From NCBI GenBank assembly GCA_045588575.1, contig JAZNEJ010000001.1, positions 71,446 to 135,445 of the forward strand: a stretch of DNA of 64,000 bases. Reading direction: 5' to 3'. A model generated the notes under the pieces. That model saw only the letters and a program-made list of their open reading frames with translations. It was not told the origin of the DNA and ran no database searches. Shown here one piece after another: positions 9,479-18,391 of this stretch (the stretch's first letter is position 1; each line of letters begins with the position of its first letter). Made by a program: the position numbers and the translations under genes. This DNA is from RGIG5299 sp045588575. Its GTDB lineage: Bacteria > Bacillota > Clostridia > Oscillospirales > RGIG5299.

Positions 9479-10231
9479 TTACTTCCAAAAACGGTATAAC
9501 GGAGTTTCAATTCCGTTAATTCGTTTTGCAATGTTTCTTAATGCAATTTTTTGGTGCTTTGCTCTTTTTGAGTCAATTGCGAGCAAGCCCTTATTTGCTC
9601 GAATGGGAGTGTCTTCATCTTCGGGAATAAGCCCCAAAAGACGAATGTTGACGATATCGATAATATCGTCGATGTTATTGAGATAGCCTTTTTTAATATC
9701 CTTCGGTCTCACCCTGTTTACCACCAAAAAGGATTTTTTAACGTTCGATTCTTTAATTACCGCCGCAGTTTTTTCGGCATCTCTCACCGAAGTATTTTCG
9801 GGAGTTGCAATTATAATTGCGAAATCGGAAACCGAAAGCGCATTTTTAACCGAATCGCCTATTCCCGCCGCGCAGTCTATAATTATAAAATCGAACTTTT
9901 CTTTAACCGAATCGGTAACGTTTTTCAACGCGTTTTCGGGAAGCTCCGAAAAATCGTTAAATTGAGGACATCCCGCATAGCAAAGCTCCGGATGCTTTGG
10001 ATGTGTTGAAACAACCTGTTCCGTTAAAACGCCTTCGTTTAACATATCGGTAAAATCAAAAGGAGATGCATCCTGCATTCCGAGAGCGAGGTCAAGATTT
10101 TTAAGACCTATATCGAAATCAAGAGCAAGCACGCTTTTTCCGGCCTCCGAAAGAGCTGCCGCTACGTTTGCCGCAAAAAAAGTTTTTCCAACTCCGCCTT
10201 TGCCGGAAAGAACGGAAATTATCTTCGCCAC
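9479..10231 (-). CDS. minD: MinD/ParA-type ATPase (septum-site determining MinD-like)
   Basis: 250 aa. The deviant Walker A motif SGKGGVGKT lies at residues 9-17, a DFDIGLKNLD segment near 39-48 and FIIIDCAAGIG near 115-125. The C-terminus lacks a clear amphipathic membrane-targeting helix with the usual FF..KGFLARLFG look, so membrane cycling is uncertain. Synteny with mgsA supports MinD; no minC or minE is in the window, so another ParA-family role is possible. Start is GTG at 10231 with AGGAG upstream. Confidence 0.75.
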   Translation of the reverse strand: MAKIISVLSGKGGVGKTFFAANVAAALSEAGKSVLALDFDIGLKNLDLALGMQDASPFDFTDMLNEGVLTEQVVSTHPKHPELCYAGCPQFNDFSELPENALKNVTDSVKEKFDFIIIDCAAGIGDSVKNALSVSDFAIIIATPENTSVRDAEKTAAVIKESNVKKSFLVVNRVRPKDIKKGYLNNIDDIIDIVNIRLLGLIPEDEDTPIRANKGLLAIDSKRAKHQKIALRNIAKRINGIETPLYRFWK

Positions 10232-10263
10232 TTAATGCTTCTCCTTTCAAAATATTACTATAT

Positions 10264-10292
10264 ATTATATAATAACATAATGGACAATTCAA
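10264..10292 (-). promoter_or_regulatory. Sigma-A promoter of minD-mgsA
   Basis: On the minus strand TTGAAT (10292-10287), 17-base spacer, TATAAT (10269-10264), about 30 bases before the minD start. Confidence 0.65.
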
Positions 10293-10337
10293 GTAAACTG
10301 TTTTTTGTATATTTTCACAAATTTTTTAAAGTTTTTT

Positions 10338-11054
10338 TCATTCAAGCTCGTGAAGAAGGCACATTGCCGATGCCACAACCGCAATGGCGGCGGTTTCGGT
10401 TCTTAAAATTCTTTTCCCGAGTGTTATTGCCGGAATGTTTTTGTCCTCACAGTAAGCCGCTTCTTTTTCCGAAATGCCGCCCTCGGGACCTATTATAAAG
10501 GCGTATTCATCTGAATTTATTTGTTCCAAAACGGTTGCAAGTGTATTTTTATTTGCTTTTTCATAAACCAAAACGGCATTATTGACTTCTTTTAAGGATT
10601 CTTCCAACGAAGAAAGAATTTTTACCTCCGGTGTGAAAGTTCTTCCCGATTGTTCTGCCGCAGAGGCGGCAATTTTTGAAAAACGCTCTTGCTTTTGCGC
10701 GCACTGCTTTGCATCTAATTTAACTATGCTTCTGTCGGCGGCAAAAAAGACGATTTTATAAGTTCCGAGTTCAACTGCCTTTTGAATAATAAGCTCGGCT
10801 TTTTCGCCCTTGGGAAGACCTTGAACAAGCGTTAGTTTAACCTTGGGTTCAACGTCATCTTCCCTTTTATTAAAAAGAGAAATAAGCACTTTTTCGGAAT
10901 CTATTTCGGTTATTTTGGCGGAATATAAAAACTTTCCGTCGGTAACCTCGATTAAATCTCCCGTTCTTACTCGAAGCGCTCTGGTTAGATGCCTGTAACC
11001 GTCGCCGGTTATAACCGCCTCATTTTCACTTGCATTAACAAAAAACCTCGGCAT
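10338..11054 (-). CDS. rsmE: 16S rRNA (uracil1498-N3)-methyltransferase
   Basis: 238 aa. N-terminal PUA-like domain (residues 1-70) and C-terminal SPOUT domain with the AdoMet-binding knot motifs FIIGPEGGISEKE (about 186-198) and LGKRILRTETAAI (about 212-224). It methylates 16S rRNA U1498. It overlaps leuB by one base and closes the prmA-leu operon. In Firmicutes rsmE usually follows prmA directly; here four leucine genes lie in between. Confidence 0.95.
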   Translation of the reverse strand: MPRFFVNASENEAVITGDGYRHLTRALRVRTGDLIEVTDGKFLYSAKITEIDSEKVLISLFNKREDDVEPKVKLTLVQGLPKGEKAELIIQKAVELGTYKIVFFAADRSIVKLDAKQCAQKQERFSKIAASAAEQSGRTFTPEVKILSSLEESLKEVNNAVLVYEKANKNTLATVLEQINSDEYAFIIGPEGGISEKEAAYCEDKNIPAITLGKRILRTETAAIAVVASAMCLLHELE

Positions 11055-12124
11055 TATAATTTTCCTCCGATAATTTCCAAAACCTTATCGCCCATCTGAG
11101 AGGTTGAAACAATTTCTTTCCCGTCTTCAAAAATATCTGCGGTGCGATATTTTTCCACCGCTTTATAAACTGCCTTTTCCAAGCACTCGGCTTCATTGTG
11201 AAGATTTAACGAAAATCTCAAAAGCATTGCCGCCGAAAGAATTGTTGCAAGCGGATTTGCCTTTCCCGTCTTTGCAATGTCGGGCGCGGAGCCGTGAATA
11301 GGCTCGTAAAGGCCTTTGCCGTTTGTTGAAAGCGACGCCGAAGGAATAAGACCTATTGAACCCGTTAAAACGGCGGCCTCATCGGAAAGAATATCTCCAA
11401 ACATATTTTCGGTAACTATTACGTCGAAGCTTTCAGGCTGTCTTATAAGCTGCATGGCGGCGTTATCAACGAGCATTATGCTTTTTTGAGCGTCGGTTTC
11501 ATAAGCCTCAAAGCGTTTTCTCCAATGTTGCGACGTTTTTAAAACGTTTGCCTTATCAACCAAGCAAACCTTATTTTTTCTCGTTTTCGAAACGTCAAAG
11601 GCAACCTTTAACAAGCGGTCTATTTCGCTTTCTCTGTAAACCATTTCATCGAGCGAAACGTTTTCTCCGTTTTCGGTGTATGCTTCTTTTTTGCCGAAAT
11701 ATATGCCGCCCGTAAGCTCCCGCACGATTATTAAATCTATTCCCTTATCTCTTATTTCGGGCTTTAACGGAGATGCCGCTTTAACTGCATCAATAAGCTT
11801 AACGGGACGTAAATTTGCAAATAAATTAAGCGCTTTTCTTATTCCCAAAAGTCCTTTTTCGGGACGCTTTTCGGGAGGAAGAGAATCCCATTTCGGTCCG
11901 CCCACAGCGCCAAGCATTACCGCATCGGCCTCCAAGCAGGCTTTAACCGTTTCGTCGGGAAGCGGTGTTCCCGTTTCGTCTATTGCCGCGCCGCCGATAA
12001 GATGCTCGGAAAATTCAAAGTTGTGGCCGAATTTTTTGCCTATTTTATTTAAGCATTTAACTGCCTCGTTTATAATTTCGGGGCCTATTCCGTCGCCTTT
12101 CAGCAAAACTATTTTTGCATTCAT
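11054..12124 (-). CDS. leuB: 3-isopropylmalate dehydrogenase
   Basis: 356 aa. GDGIGPEI near 10-17, [10 protein letters not shown] near 136-145 and the Asp-rich metal site DNAAMQLI and [12 protein letters not shown] match LeuB. NAD-dependent oxidative decarboxylation of 3-isopropylmalate, third step of leucine synthesis. It starts 1 base after leuD and overlaps rsmE by one base. Confidence 0.96.
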   Translation of the reverse strand: MNAKIVLLKGDGIGPEIINEAVKCLNKIGKKFGHNFEFSEHLIGGAAIDETGTPLPDETVKACLEADAVMLGAVGGPKWDSLPPEKRPEKGLLGIRKALNLFANLRPVKLIDAVKAASPLKPEIRDKGIDLIIVRELTGGIYFGKKEAYTENGENVSLDEMVYRESEIDRLLKVAFDVSKTRKNKVCLVDKANVLKTSQHWRKRFEAYETDAQKSIMLVDNAAMQLIRQPESFDVIVTENMFGDILSDEAAVLTGSIGLIPSASLSTNGKGLYEPIHGSAPDIAKTGKANPLATILSAAMLLRFSLNLHNEAECLEKAVYKAVEKYRTADIFEDGKEIVSTSQMGDKVLEIIGGKL

Positions 12125-12125
12125 A

Positions 12126-12614
12126 TTATTTTTGCTCCTTCAAGCTTTCCAAAAGTCCGCCCGATGCTATAATTTCTTTTATAAACGGCGGAAAAGGCAC
12201 TGTTTCGTAGCTTTCGCCGCTCGTTTCGTTATAGATAATTCCGTTTTCAAAATCAACCGATATAACGTCGTTTTCCTTTATTTTATCGGCATCCTTGCAT
12301 TCGCAAATGGGAAGACCTATATTTATTGCATTGCGGTAAAAAATGCGTGAAAAGCTTTTGGCAATGCAAACTGAAATGCCGAGCGTTTTTATTGAAAGCG
12401 GTGCGTGCTCTCTCGATGAGCCGCAACCGAAGTTTTCGCCCGCAACAATAACGTCGCCCTTTTCTGCTTTTTTAACGAAATCGGGAGCTATATCCTCCAT
12501 GCAGTGCTTTGCAAGCTCTGTTTTTTCGGTTAAATTCAAATATCTTGCGGGAATTATAACGTCGGTATCTACGTTATCGGGGAAAATATGAGCTTTTTTA
12601 AATTCTCTTTTCAT
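12126..12614 (-). CDS. leuD: 3-isopropylmalate dehydratase small subunit
   Basis: 162 aa from the ATG at 12614. That start is preferred because AAGGAG lies 8 bases upstream; the longer GTG start at 12623 would sit directly on the ribosome site. Contains the swivel-domain signature NFGCGSSREHAP and VDTDVIIPARYL. It pairs with LeuC to isomerise 2- to 3-isopropylmalate. It lies between leuC and leuB with short gaps. Confidence 0.95.
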   Translation of the reverse strand: MKREFKKAHIFPDNVDTDVIIPARYLNLTEKTELAKHCMEDIAPDFVKKAEKGDVIVAGENFGCGSSREHAPLSIKTLGISVCIAKSFSRIFYRNAINIGLPICECKDADKIKENDVISVDFENGIIYNETSGESYETVPFPPFIKEIIASGGLLESLKEQK

Positions 12615-12626
12615 AATTTTCACTCC

Positions 12627-13862
12627 TTAAAGCTGCTCGGGGCTGCATATATAACCCATAACGGCCGATGCCGCCGCAACCTCGGGCGATGCAAGATAAA
12701 CCTTCGATTCGGTATGCCCCATTCTGCCCACAAAGTTTCTGTTGGTGGTTGATATGCAAACCTCTCCTTTTGCCAAAATTCCCAAATGTCCGCCAAGGCA
12801 CGGACCGCAGCTGGGAGCCGAAACGACACAGCCCGATTCAATGAAAATATCCATAAGACCTTCCTTTAACGCCTTATTCCATATTTTTTGGGTTGCGGGA
12901 ATTATTATAACTCTAACTCCGTTATAAACCTTTCTATCCTTGAAAATTTCGGCGGCTTTTCTCAAATCCTCAATTCTGCCGTTAGTGCAGGAGCCTATAA
13001 CCGCTTGGTCGATTTTAACGCCGTTAAGTTCGTTTGCAAGTGCGGTATTTGAAGGAAGTGAAGGACAAGCAACGGTGGGTTTAATTTCATTAAGATTAAT
13101 TGAAATTTTTTCTTTGTAACCGTCGGCCTCAAAAATTTGGGGCTTATTTGCGCCGTGATTTTTTAAATATTCCAAAGTAAGCTCATCAACGGGGAAAATT
13201 CCGTTTTTTGCGCCTGCCTCAATTGCCATATTGCAAACGGTGAATCGGTCCGCCATTGAAAGCGATGTAACGCCCTCGCCGAAAAATTCAAGCGATTTAT
13301 AGTTTGCGCCGTTAACACCTATTTTCGAAATAAGCGAAAGAATAACGTCTTTTCCCGAGCAAAATTTCGGCAAAGCTCCTTTAAGCTCAACGCCTATTGC
13401 TTCGGGCACCTTAAACCAGCATTTTCCCGAGGCGAGCGATGCCGCCATATCGGTTGAACCGACTCCCGTTGAAAAAGCGCCGACTGCGCCGTAAGTGCAG
13501 GTGTGCGAATCGGCTCCTATTACTATATCGCCTGCCGTTACCATTCCGTTTTCGGGAATTAAAGCGTGCTCAATGCCGCCGTTTGCGCCTTCATAGCATC
13601 TTATATTATATTTTTTTGAATATTCTCTTATTTTTTTGCAGTTTTCTGCCGAAAGAATATCTTTATTCGGTGTAAAATGGTCTAAAACGAAAGCCGCTTT
13701 TTCGGGAATTTTAGGTGTAAGACCGTTTTTTTCAAGCAAATTTATTGCAAGAATTCCCGTTATATCGTTTGCCATAACGAGATTACAGTCAAGCGAGATA
13801 AGCTCGCCTGCTTTAAGCTGCTTTTTTGCGGCATTTGATAAAATTTTCTGAGTTAAAGTCAT
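12627..13862 (-). CDS. leuC: 3-isopropylmalate dehydratase large subunit
   Basis: 411 aa from the ATG at 13862 (AGAGG 7 bases upstream; the further upstream in-frame codon at 13895 has no good site and would overlap leuA). Iron-sulfur ligands are visible: GSCTNGR and CGPCLGG carry the three cluster cysteines. The about 410-420-aa length places it in the short LeuC/HacA group rather than the 460-aa enterobacterial form. Acts with LeuD. Confidence 0.95.
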   Translation of the reverse strand: MTLTQKILSNAAKKQLKAGELISLDCNLVMANDITGILAINLLEKNGLTPKIPEKAAFVLDHFTPNKDILSAENCKKIREYSKKYNIRCYEGANGGIEHALIPENGMVTAGDIVIGADSHTCTYGAVGAFSTGVGSTDMAASLASGKCWFKVPEAIGVELKGALPKFCSGKDVILSLISKIGVNGANYKSLEFFGEGVTSLSMADRFTVCNMAIEAGAKNGIFPVDELTLEYLKNHGANKPQIFEADGYKEKISINLNEIKPTVACPSLPSNTALANELNGVKIDQAVIGSCTNGRIEDLRKAAEIFKDRKVYNGVRVIIIPATQKIWNKALKEGLMDIFIESGCVVSAPSCGPCLGGHLGILAKGEVCISTTNRNFVGRMGHTESKVYLASPEVAAASAVMGYICSPEQL

Positions 13863-13873
13863 TTTCTTACCTC

Positions 13874-15388
13874 TTAATATCTTTTTACGTCGCAAAAATA
13901 TTTGTTAACCGCATTAAGATATGCCAAAATACTCGATTCGATAATGTCGGGCGAAATACCTCTGCCGACGAATACGCGTTCTTCAATTTTTACGTTAACG
14001 GTAACCTCACCGAGTGCGTCTTCACCCTCGGTTACCGAGCGGATTCTGTATTTTTCAAGAGATGCGGAAAGTCCCGTTATTTTTTCAATGGCTTTATAAG
14101 CCGCGTCAATCGGACCTTCGCCCATTGCGCTTTCTTCAATAAGCTCGCCGTTATGAGAAAGTCGCAAAACACAGCTTGAGGTTATTGAATTTCCGCAGTT
14201 AACCAAAAATCTGTCTAAAGTAAAGGTTTCTTTGATTTTTAAAATATCGTTATAAATAAGCGCTTCAACATCAATATCGCTTACCTTCTTTTTTCTGTCG
14301 CAAAGAAGCTTGAATTTTTCAAAGGCGTTATCTAAAATATCTTCTGCGAGAGTAAAGCCCAAGTCTCTTAACTTTTCTTCAAATGCATGACGGCCCGAAT
14401 GCTTGCCGAGCACTATTTCGCTTTTAACCACGCCAACGTCGTGCGGATTTATTATCTGGTAGGTGTTTTCGTTAACGAGCATTCCGTGCTGATGTATTCC
14501 CGCCTCGTGTGCAAAGGCGTTTTCACCTACTATGGATTTGTTCGGCGAAACGTTGATACCCGTTATTTTTGAAAGCATTTTGCTCGTGCGGTAAAGTTGC
14601 TTGGTGTTGATATTGGTTTCAAGATTAAGGAAATCCTTTCTCGTTTCAATAGCCATAACAACCTCTTCGAGCGCCGCATTGCCCGCTCTTTCGCCAATGC
14701 CGTTTACGGTGCATTCAATTTGAGTTGCGCCGCTCATAACGGCTGAAATGGAGTTTGCAACGGCAAGTCCCAAATCGTTATGGCAATGAGCCGAAAGAAT
14801 TATTTTTTCAATTCCCGAAACGTTTTCAAAAAGATATTTGAAGCGCTCCTCAATTTCGTGAGGAGTTGAATATCCAACCGTGTCGGGCACATTTATTCTC
14901 GTTACGCCGGCTTTAATAACCTCGGCAAATATTTTTGCCAAAAATTCCTTATCGCTTCTAAATGCGTCCTCTGCCGAAAATTCAACGTCATCAACGAGAG
15001 TTTTTGCAAACTTAACCGCCGAAACGGCGTTTTCTATAACCTCGTCTTGCGTCATTTTGAGCTTGTATTCCATATGAATCGGCGACGTTGCAATAAATGT
15101 GTGAATTATGGGATGGCCAGACGCTTTAATTGCTTCATAAGCCTTTTCAATATCGTTTTTATTTGCTCTCGCAAGCGAGGCTATTGCCGAGCCTTTAACT
15201 GCTTGCGCAATATCGGAGAGCGAAAGGAAGTCCCCCTGCGACGATGCCGCAAAGCCTGCTTCAATTACGTCAACACCCAATTTTTCAAGCTGCAAAGCCA
15301 TGTTAAGCTTATCGTTAACGTTCATTGAAAAGCCGGGGGCTTGCTCTCCGTCTCGAAGTGTGGTATCAAATATAATAATCTTTTTCAC
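13874..15388 (-). CDS. leuA: 2-isopropylmalate synthase
   Basis: 504 aa from a GTG start at 15388 with AAGGAG 8 bases upstream. A DRE-TIM barrel with TTLRDGEQAPGFSM at the start, HCHNDLGLAVANS and NGIGERAGN, followed by a connector and a C-terminal LeuA allosteric domain (about 370-504). It condenses acetyl-CoA with 2-oxoisovalerate as first committed step of leucine synthesis. Citramalate synthase is the main alternative; the adjoining leuC, leuD and leuB favour LeuA. Confidence 0.93.
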   Translation of the reverse strand: MKKIIIFDTTLRDGEQAPGFSMNVNDKLNMALQLEKLGVDVIEAGFAASSQGDFLSLSDIAQAVKGSAIASLARANKNDIEKAYEAIKASGHPIIHTFIATSPIHMEYKLKMTQDEVIENAVSAVKFAKTLVDDVEFSAEDAFRSDKEFLAKIFAEVIKAGVTRINVPDTVGYSTPHEIEERFKYLFENVSGIEKIILSAHCHNDLGLAVANSISAVMSGATQIECTVNGIGERAGNAALEEVVMAIETRKDFLNLETNINTKQLYRTSKMLSKITGINVSPNKSIVGENAFAHEAGIHQHGMLVNENTYQIINPHDVGVVKSEIVLGKHSGRHAFEEKLRDLGFTLAEDILDNAFEKFKLLCDRKKKVSDIDVEALIYNDILKIKETFTLDRFLVNCGNSITSSCVLRLSHNGELIEESAMGEGPIDAAYKAIEKITGLSASLEKYRIRSVTEGEDALGEVTVNVKIEERVFVGRGISPDIIESSILAYLNAVNKYFCDVKRY

Positions 15389-15401
15389 TGAAATCGCTCC
15401 T

Positions 15402-16367
15402 TTATTTTGTAAGCTCGAACTCCGTCCAGCCGTCAAGAGTATTTTCGCAAATTATTTTAAAGCCGTTATCAATAAGCTTTTCTCTGACTTCATCGGCTCT
15501 TTCGTTTATTATTCCCGAAACTATGAAGATGCCTTTTTCTTTTAAAAATTCCGAAACGGTGTAAGAAAGCGCAATTATAACGTCGGCAACTATGTTTGCT
15601 ATTACAACGTCGTATTTCTTAACTTTACCCGCCATCATATTTTTATCTTTTAAAACGTCGGCCGCCAAAACCTCAAAATCATCTTTATTCAAACCGTTTA
15701 TTTCTATATTGTTTTGAAAGGTTTTGTAAACGCCGTCATCAATATCAATAGCTCTTACCGGTTTTCCTCCCAAAGCGTTTGCCGAAACCGCGAGAATTCC
15801 GCTTCCGGTGCCGAGGTCTAAAACCGAGCTTCCTTCGGTTATATATTTTTCAAGCGAGTTAAGGCAAAGCCTTGTTGTTGCGTGAAGCCCCGTGCCGAAA
15901 AGCTGGCCCGTTTCAAGCTTTATAAGGCATCTTCCTTTAGGAGCCTCGGCTTCTATCCACGCAGGGCAGATAAAAAGCTTTTCGCCAACGCTAAACGGCT
16001 TGAAATATTCCTTCCATTTATCCTTCCACTCACTGTCGTCCCTTTGCGAGCAGGTAACTTCAAGCCTTCCGAATTTGTTTTCTTTATCGGTTAATTTCAG
16101 CTTGAAAATTGCATTTTCAATCCTCTTATATATTTCAAAGCCCTCTTCGTTACACTCAACGTAGGTTTTAACGTTGGTTTCGCAGTGCTTTTGCTTCATA
16201 AGCTCCTCGTCAACGTAATCCCAGCGCGAGCGGTTATCCTCCAAAAAAGTGAGAAAATCCTCTTCATCTTCAATAACAACGCCCTCGGCACCCATTTCGT
16301 TCATAATTGCCGAAACGGTTTCTATTGCTTCCTTCGAGGTATATACAGTAATTTCAGACCAATTCAT
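15402..16367 (-). CDS. prmA: Ribosomal protein L11 methyltransferase
   Basis: 321 aa. Class I methyltransferase with motif DLGTGSGILAVSA near 188-200 and NIVADVIIAL near 260, and the PrmA N-terminal substrate domain (MNWSEITVYTSKEAIE). It trimethylates ribosomal protein L11. It is the first gene of the leu operon, with its own promoter at 16400-16428, and leuA begins 13 bases after its stop. Confidence 0.95.
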   Translation of the reverse strand: MNWSEITVYTSKEAIETVSAIMNEMGAEGVVIEDEEDFLTFLEDNRSRWDYVDEELMKQKHCETNVKTYVECNEEGFEIYKRIENAIFKLKLTDKENKFGRLEVTCSQRDDSEWKDKWKEYFKPFSVGEKLFICPAWIEAEAPKGRCLIKLETGQLFGTGLHATTRLCLNSLEKYITEGSSVLDLGTGSGILAVSANALGGKPVRAIDIDDGVYKTFQNNIEINGLNKDDFEVLAADVLKDKNMMAGKVKKYDVVIANIVADVIIALSYTVSEFLKEKGIFIVSGIINERADEVREKLIDNGFKIICENTLDGWTEFELTK

Positions 16368-16399
16368 TTTAAAACTCCGTTTTTTTCTATTATTATTTA

Positions 16400-16428
16400 A
16401 TTATATATTATTTTTAATAAAATGGCAA
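16400..16428 (-). promoter_or_regulatory. Sigma-A promoter of the prmA-leu-rsmE operon
   Basis: Minus strand TTGCCA (16428-16423), 17-base spacer, perfect TATAAT (16405-16400), about 33 bases upstream of prmA. No leader peptide or T-box fits in the short leader. Confidence 0.7.
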
Positions 16429-16440
16429 GAAAAAGAATAA

Positions 16441-16466
16441 AAAAAGCAGGCTTACACCTGCTTTTT
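16441..16466 (-). terminator. Terminator after the Na/Pi cotransporter gene
   Basis: Stem AAAGCAGG with CCTGCTTT and a 6-base loop, flanked by A and T runs on both sides, so it can act in both directions. It lies just past the stop at 16472. Confidence 0.8.
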
Positions 16467-16471
16467 CTTAA

Positions 16472-18262
16472 TTATTGAGTTACCGTTTCCAAAACGTTTT
16501 CAAGACTGTATTTTTTGCTGTAAAGCGCATAATATGCTTCGAAGTGGTTGAGATGCTTTTCTTTTAATTCGTGCAAATATTCATGAGTATCGAAAATTCC
16601 GCTTTCAAGCTCAATCATTGCGACGGCAATATTAGAGCAATGGTCGGCAATTCTTTCGTAATTGGTGAGTAAATCGTTAAATACGAAGCCGTGCTCAAGC
16701 GAGCAATCGCCGTTTTGAACTCTCACGATATGGCGTGATTTTATGGTGTCGCAAAGTTCGTCGATTGTTTGCTCCAAAGGCTCGATTTTTCTTGCAATTT
16801 CAACGTTATCCTCGGTAAACGCCTGCACGGTATTTGAAACGATTTCACCTATTGCGCTCTGTAAAATTGAAATTTCTTTTTTTGCGCTCTCCGAAAGCTC
16901 ATATTTTTTCTCACGCATTTCCTTAACGGTTTTCGAAAGGTTAACGGCGTGGTCGCCGATTCTTTCAAAATCGCCTATCGTATGGAGAATTTTGAAAATT
17001 TCAGCGCTTTCCGTTTTTGAAAGCTCTTTTCTCGTTAACGCAACGAGATAGGTTCCGAGCTTATCTTCATATTTATCTATAACCTGCTCTTTGTTTTGAA
17101 TAACGTTAAAGGCTTCCTCGGAATAATCTTCGTAAAGTTTCATTGCTCTTGCAAGGTTGGATTTTGCTTTTTGAGCCATTGAACAAACCGCCTGATTGCT
17201 TTGTTCCAACGCTACCGACGTGCTTTTTATGTATTTCACGTCAAATCTGTCAATTTCGGCAGTTTCTTCGGCATCCTCTGCGTTTTGCTTAAAGATGAAG
17301 GAAACTATTTTTTCCAAAAGTCCTATGCAGGGTGAAAGAATGACTACGATGCCAAAGCGGAATACGGTGTTTATGAGTGAAACTCCAACCATTCCCACTG
17401 TTAAATCCATAAATGTAAATGGGAAAAATGCGTTTATAATATAGAAAAGTCCGCCTAAAATTATAACGCCCAAAACGTCTATAATAAGATAAACGAAGGC
17501 AACTCTTTTGCCGAAAACGCTTGAGCCGAGCGCCGAAAGCAAAACAGGTACGGCTGCGCCTATTGCAATACCCATTATAATAGGAAATGCAATTTCAAAG
17601 GTTATTACGCCCGTTGCGGAAAGAGCTTGCAAAATGCCAACCGTTGCAGACGCGCTTTGCAAAACGCAGGTTATAAGGCAGCCTGCCAAAATGCCAACGA
17701 GGGGATTTTTAAACGAGGTGAGCATTTGAATAAATGCCTGACTATCTCTTAATTCGGAAACCGCGCCGCTCATCATGGTCATGCCCGTCATTAAAATTGC
17801 AAAGCCAAGCAAAATATCGCCTATATGCTTTTTTACGGTGCTTTTGCAAAACATTCTGAGAATTATGCCTATAACGGCGATTATTCCCGTTAACGATGCG
17901 GTTGAAATAAGTTTAAGCCACGTTGAAGCACCTTCGCCTCCAACATCGGAAAGACAAATTATCCAACCCGTTATGCTGGTTCCCAAAATTGCGCCCAAAA
18001 CGATGCCTATGCCTTGCTTAACCTTCATCATTCCGGAATTTACAAATCCAACAACCATAACCGAGGTTGCAGAAGACGACTGAATTACGGTGGTTACGCC
18101 CGCACCGAGCAAAACGCCCTTTAAAGGAGTGCTTGAAAGCTTATAGAGCACCATTTCAAGCTTGTTTCCCGCAACGCGTTTTAAGCCGTCGCCCATTAAA
18201 ATCATGCCGAAAAGGAAAAGAGAAACACCGCTCAAAAGCTGAATAACGTTAGTAATATCCAT
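16472..18262 (-). CDS. Na/Pi cotransporter family protein with PhoU-like tail
   Basis: 596 aa. The N-terminal 330 residues hold two repeated transport units, each with a QSSSATSV-like (near 62-69) or QSASATVG-like (near 202-209) signature of the Na/Pi_cotrans family. The C-terminal 220 residues are helical and PhoU-like (GDFERIGDHAVNLSK and NYERIADHCSNIA). Likely sodium-coupled phosphate uptake or export at the membrane. It is monocistronic, with a terminator on its 3' side. Confidence 0.93.
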   Translation of the reverse strand: MDITNVIQLLSGVSLFLFGMILMGDGLKRVAGNKLEMVLYKLSSTPLKGVLLGAGVTTVIQSSSATSVMVVGFVNSGMMKVKQGIGIVLGAILGTSITGWIICLSDVGGEGASTWLKLISTASLTGIIAVIGIILRMFCKSTVKKHIGDILLGFAILMTGMTMMSGAVSELRDSQAFIQMLTSFKNPLVGILAGCLITCVLQSASATVGILQALSATGVITFEIAFPIIMGIAIGAAVPVLLSALGSSVFGKRVAFVYLIIDVLGVIILGGLFYIINAFFPFTFMDLTVGMVGVSLINTVFRFGIVVILSPCIGLLEKIVSFIFKQNAEDAEETAEIDRFDVKYIKSTSVALEQSNQAVCSMAQKAKSNLARAMKLYEDYSEEAFNVIQNKEQVIDKYEDKLGTYLVALTRKELSKTESAEIFKILHTIGDFERIGDHAVNLSKTVKEMREKKYELSESAKKEISILQSAIGEIVSNTVQAFTEDNVEIARKIEPLEQTIDELCDTIKSRHIVRVQNGDCSLEHGFVFNDLLTNYERIADHCSNIAVAMIELESGIFDTHEYLHELKEKHLNHFEAYYALYSKKYSLENVLETVTQ

Positions 18263-18346
18263 TTTATACGTCCCTTGCCTTTTATATATTATATAAACAT
18301 TATACCACCGCTTACTTTTCTTTTCAATGCTTTTTTAGACAAATAA

Positions 18347-18376
18347 AAAACATTCGTCAAAAAAGACGAATGTTTT
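18347..18376 (-). terminator. Terminator after obgE
   Basis: 12-base perfect stem AAAACATTCGTC with GACGAATGTTTT and a 6-base loop, 16 bases beyond the obgE stop. Confidence 0.85.
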
Positions 18377-18391
18377 ATGTTTTTTAAAGGT

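Noticed and set aside
9479..10231. Chromosome-partition ParA
   Set aside because: No parB or parS alongside; synteny with mgsA and overall motif order favour a MinD-like protein.
11676..12350. 224-aa plus-strand frame opposite leuB and leuD
   Set aside because: It lies fully antisense to two well-supported leucine genes and has a low-complexity, non-protein-like composition.
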